From contig JAGQUX010000008.1 of assembly GCA_020438215.1 (NCBI GenBank), forward strand, positions 21,428 through 85,427: a stretch of 64,000 nt of DNA, given 5' to 3'. Below the pieces are notes generated by a model. The model worked only from the letters and a program-made list of their open reading frames with translations, did not search any database and was not told where the DNA came from. Numbering within the stretch: the stretch's first letter is position 1; each line of letters begins with the position of its first letter. Of this stretch, positions 61,272 through 64,000 are shown in pieces. The translations under genes were made by a program, and so were the position numbers. Source of the stretch: Armatimonadota bacterium. Lineage in GTDB: Bacteria > Armatimonadota > Fimbriimonadia > Fimbriimonadales > Fimbriimonadaceae.

Positions 61272-61301
61272 ATACTATTCACTATCGCAAGAGAATTGCA
61301 A
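61272..61301 (-). promoter_or_regulatory. Predicted promoter of the prepilin gene
   Basis: On the complement, -35 TTGCAA (61296-61301) and -10 TAGTAT (61272-61277) are 18 bases apart. The start point would coincide with the first bases of the gene. Confidence 0.45.
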
Positions 61302-61354
61302 TAGCATTTGCCAAAATTCCTGAGTCTGGTTCAAAAATCGGTCAAAGTGAACCT

Positions 61355-62338
61355 GTGAAAGAGCGAGTAGACGTGACAATCATCGGTGGCGGGCCGGTCG
61401 GACTCTTTGGAGCGTTCTATGCCGGAATGCGCGGAATGAGTGTCCGCATCATCGACTCCCTGCCCGAACTCGGCGGCCAATTGATGGCTCTCTATCCCGA
61501 AAAGTTCGTCTACGATATGCCCGGATTTCCCGAAGTGCTAGCGAAGGATCTCGCCAACGCGCTTATCAAACAATCCGAGCGATTCTCTCCTGAACTCGCT
61601 ATCGGGCAAACCGCTGAAACCCTGACCAAAGACGACGACGGCTATCTCATCACGACATCTACAGGTGAGCAACTCCCCACCCGCACGGTGGTTGTCTCGG
61701 CTGGGAACGGGGCCTTTTCCCCTACAAGAGTCGGAGTGGAACGCGAGGACGAATTTGTCGGCAAGGGCATCACCTACGGCGTACAAAATAAAGCCGCTCT
61801 GACCGGAAAAAAGGTCTTCATTGTCGGGGGCGGAGATTCAGCCTTTGATTGGGCACTGAACCTTCACGGCACGGCATCCGAGATTGCCATCGTTCACCGC
61901 CGCGATGAATTCCGCGCTCACGAAGAAACGGTCAAGCAAGTCAAAGAGTTGGGAGTGGAGTTCCTGCTCTGGAAGCAAGTCACTGAGCTCCACGGCTCCG
62001 ACCACCTTGAAGCGGTCACTCTCACCGACTCACAGACAAAAGAGACCGCTCGGTATGAAATTGATTCTCTTGTCGTGAATATCGGGTTCAAATCAAGTCT
62101 TGGTCCGCTCAAAGATTGGGGCATGACGATCACCAAAAACCAGATTGAAGTAGACGAGCACTACCAAACCTGTCTGCCGGGCGTTTTCGCTGTCGGCGAT
62201 GTCTGCACATTCGATGGCAAGCTCAAGCTGATCGCAACCGGAGTCGGCGAGGCAGCGACGGCCGTCTGCATCGCCAAGACGATGATCGATCCGAACGCGA
62301 AGCTCTTCCCCGGTCATAGCTCCGACATGAAAATCTAA
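61355..62338 (+). CDS. Ferredoxin/flavodoxin-NADP+ reductase (thioredoxin-reductase-like, YumC type)
   Basis: 327 residues from GTG 61355; upstream in-frame codons run antisense through the prepilin gene and are rejected. FAD site VTIIGGGPVGLFGAFYAGMR, then LPELGGQLMALYPEKFVYDM, diagnostic for this class. The NADPH site is VFIVGGGDSAFDWALNL with HRRDEFRAHE. The CxxC of true thioredoxin reductase is absent. The C-terminal FAD contact is PGVFAVGDVCTFDGKLKLIATGVG. It supplies or draws electrons from ferredoxin in the cytoplasm. Confidence 0.94.
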   Translation: MKERVDVTIIGGGPVGLFGAFYAGMRGMSVRIIDSLPELGGQLMALYPEKFVYDMPGFPEVLAKDLANALIKQSERFSPELAIGQTAETLTKDDDGYLITTSTGEQLPTRTVVVSAGNGAFSPTRVGVEREDEFVGKGITYGVQNKAALTGKKVFIVGGGDSAFDWALNLHGTASEIAIVHRRDEFRAHEETVKQVKELGVEFLLWKQVTELHGSDHLEAVTLTDSQTKETARYEIDSLVVNIGFKSSLGPLKDWGMTITKNQIEVDEHYQTCLPGVFAVGDVCTFDGKLKLIATGVGEAATAVCIAKTMIDPNAKLFPGHSSDMKI

Positions 62339-62421
62339 GGCTTGGCACGCGGCTTGCGTCAGTCATCTTCGGCGCATTTGATGTTTCGCGCCTCCTGATA
62401 TACACTTCACATGAAATTAGA

Positions 62422-62445
62422 GCCTGGTCCATTTTTTGACCAGGC
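62422..62445. terminator. Hairpin between convergent ferredoxin-NADP reductase and argS genes
   Basis: GCCTGGTC pairs with GACCAGGC around ATTTTTT-rich bases. T-tracts beside it are short, so termination is likely but weakly supported. Confidence 0.5.
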
Positions 62446-62452
62446 ATTCTAT

Positions 62453-64000
62453 TTACATCCGTTCTGGAGCAGACACGCCGAGCAAATTCAGCGTCGATTT
62501 CAGCGCAATCTGGGTTGCTTTGCACAGGGCCAAACGGCTTTCCGAAAGCTCCTTTTGCTCCGGCTGGATCACGCGGCAGTTATCATAAAATCCGTGGTAG
62601 ATCCTCGCCAATTCAATCGCGTAGTTGGCGAGGCGATTAACGCTGTAATCCTCGGCGGTGCGTTGAATTTCGTTCGGCAAATCCAGCACCTTCAAACTCA
62701 ATGCCGTTTCCTGCGGAGTCGTCAGCAGATCACCTTGGATTGATGACGCTGGCATCAGCCCCGCTTCCTTGGCTTTATCAATCACGCTTTGGATGCGGGC
62801 GTGGGCGTATTGCACATAGAAAACCGGGTTTTCATCGCTCTGCTTGGTCGCCAATTCCAGATCAAAATCCATCGCCGTATCGTGGTGGCGCATGAGATAA
62901 AAGAACCGCGCGACATCCGATCCCGCTTGCTGCTTGTCTGCCTCGGAGCCTTCCGGTTTGAGCTGAGCCCCGATCTCATTGATGAGATCAATCAGCGCGT
63001 AGATATTGCCATCGCGTTTACGCATCGGGGCGGGCTTGCCGTCCTTCAAAAAGCGCACGATCTGGAATATTTGAACTTCCAGTCTCTTTTTCGCTTCGGC
63101 AAGGGCCGCGGCGCAACGATTCCGCTCTTCCACATTCGCAAAAATCTTGCTTTCGTGTTCGTCTAGAGGGGCGTCATTCTGGGTTGGCTCGACCTCATCA
63201 AACAGGTCAGCGGCAACCACCGCCTGCAATCTCGCGATATAGCCGTGGTGATCCGGTCCGAGCACCGTAATCAAGCGATCTGCATTCGGCGGTCGGTTGA
63301 ATTTATCCTTGTGGTAGGCGACATCGCTGGCGATGTAGGTGAGGCGACCATCCGCACGCTTGAGCGGGCGATCCATGTCGTCACCGAATTTGGTGGAGCG
63401 TAGCCACAGAGTGCCTTGCAACTCTTGGGCGACTTGGTTGACCTCTTTGATCTCGCCACCCTTGCCTAGTTTGAGTTCGGTGCGTGTGGGGTTGGTGTCG
63501 GCAACACCGTTTTTGACCAAGTGATCCACTTGCTTTTCGACTTCGCCATTGTCGTGGAGGGACTGTTCGGAGAACCAGGTGTCGAACTCGACTTGGAAGG
63601 AAGATAAGTCTTCTCTTTGCTTTTCGATCATCAGGTCTTGGGATGCCTGCTGGTACCAAAGCGTTTCAGCACCGGGCTTGGATTCGATCTTGCTTGCAAC
63701 ATCCTGAACATAGTCGCCCTTATAGCCATTCTCCGGAACCTCGCGTCTTTCAATAATCGCCTTCACCGATTCCGCAAAGAGGCGCATCTGCTCGGAGTTC
63801 ACACCATCGTTGATGTAGTACTCGCGGTGCACTTCGTTCCCCGCCGCTTCCAACACATTGCAAAGCGTGGAGCCATAAGCCGCCCCGCGCCCCGAACCGA
63901 TGGTGATCGGCCCGTTCGGATTGACGGAAACGAACTCAACATTGATTTTTTGACCGTTTGATCTATCGCCATGAGCAAACTCCGTCCCCGCCGCATTAAC
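62453..64000 (-). CDS. argS: Arginyl-tRNA synthetase (5' end cut by right edge)
   Basis: Charges tRNA-Arg. The frame is open to the window edge; 515 codons are visible, lacking perhaps the first 60-90. The HIGH region reads SVNPNGPITIGSGRGAAYGS, so the usual His-x-Gly-His is Thr-Ile-Gly-Ser. The text then follows the family closely (EVHREYYINDGVNSEQM). The KMSK region is APMRKRDGNIYALIDLINE in place of KMSKR. The anticodon-binding domain (NPVFYVQYAHARIQSVIDKA) is normal and the chain ends LGVSAPERM, the standard ArgS end. The family call is firm; the motif changes are read directly. Confidence 0.95.
   Translation of the reverse strand, partial: VNAAGTEFAHGDRSNGQKINVEFVSVNPNGPITIGSGRGAAYGSTLCNVLEAAGNEVHREYYINDGVNSEQMRLFAESVKAIIERREVPENGYKGDYVQDVASKIESKPGAETLWYQQASQDLMIEKQREDLSSFQVEFDTWFSEQSLHDNGEVEKQVDHLVKNGVADTNPTRTELKLGKGGEIKEVNQVAQELQGTLWLRSTKFGDDMDRPLKRADGRLTYIASDVAYHKDKFNRPPNADRLITVLGPDHHGYIARLQAVVAADLFDEVEPTQNDAPLDEHESKIFANVEERNRCAAALAEAKKRLEVQIFQIVRFLKDGKPAPMRKRDGNIYALIDLINEIGAQLKPEGSEADKQQAGSDVARFFYLMRHHDTAMDFDLELATKQSDENPVFYVQYAHARIQSVIDKAKEAGLMPASSIQGDLLTTPQETALSLKVLDLPNEIQRTAEDYSVNRLANYAIELARIYHGFYDNCRVIQPEQKELSESRLALCKATQIALKSTLNLLGVSAPERM

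Noticed and set aside
61127..61354. N-terminal extension of 76 codons on the ferredoxin-NADP reductase
   Set aside because: It runs antisense through the prepilin gene; the FAD motif begins right after GTG 61355.

Overview
The window is bacterial chromosome, about half G+C by eye, densely packed with genes. The cell is diderm: it encodes a PilQ secretin, two lipoproteins and a beta-barrel protein ending in phenylalanine. It respires through complex I. The mix of a pilM-N-O-P-Q pilus operon with an ExeA-like ATPase, a prepilin with an Asp-Gly-His tail motif, 2TM-domain proteins and many GTG/TTG starts would fit Armatimonadota (Fimbriimonadia-like). That placement is an inference; no rRNA or ribosomal-protein operon is present to test it.

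Layout. 1-10598 (minus) is a complex I operon, nuoG-H-J-K-L-M, then a small UroD-like gene, then nuoN, cut by the left edge. nuoI is missing from its usual place. 10777-12273 is sufB, ending in a terminator whose right arm carries the -35 of the next gene. 12360-18014 holds an unknown gene, a MarR regulator, an exported S15/CocE-type hydrolase, an exported MsrB, a lipid-kinase-like protein and an EAL phosphodiesterase.

18142-25227 (minus) is the most striking part. Nine consecutive overlapping genes encode membrane proteins I do not recognise. All have the same plan: short N-terminus, two membrane helices, a 95-106 residue middle domain, two more helices, and a 41-55 residue tail. They look like an old tandem expansion, with a recent exchange between the last two genes.

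25472-30827 contains a methyltransferase with a predicted leaderless transcript, fabI, a formiminotransferase, purK, ribosomal protein L25, the tmRNA gene ssrA and an SRPBCC protein. 30832-34523 (minus) is an operon of two FAD amine-oxidase-like proteins, a secreted protein and dapB. 34630-40048 carries a beta-barrel protein, an acidic His-rich lipoprotein and a complete zinc/manganese-type ABC importer; one permease has a winged-helix tail. 40101-43988 holds a GH31 glucosidase, coaD, a coiled-coil protein and the fluoride channel crcB.

43985-46585 (minus) is a second tandem array: five 2TM-domain proteins, two of them very recent duplicates. 46693-53679 (minus) is the pilus alignment operon: ExeA-like ATPase, HTH protein, PilM, N, O, P, Q. 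53848-58574 has a six-knuckle DnaJ-type zinc protein of foreign codon use, an exported M14 carboxypeptidase, a DinB protein and an exported prolyl oligopeptidase. 58618-64000 ends with mnmG, a prepilin, a thioredoxin-reductase-like ferredoxin-NADP reductase, and argS (cut by the right edge), whose two class I signatures are both unusual.

Taken together these are mainly housekeeping genes (respiration, Fe-S assembly, cell-wall and fatty-acid synthesis, tRNA modification, trans-translation). Added to them are a peptide-degrading secreted set and two expanded families of small membrane proteins that are the best candidates for undescribed biology.
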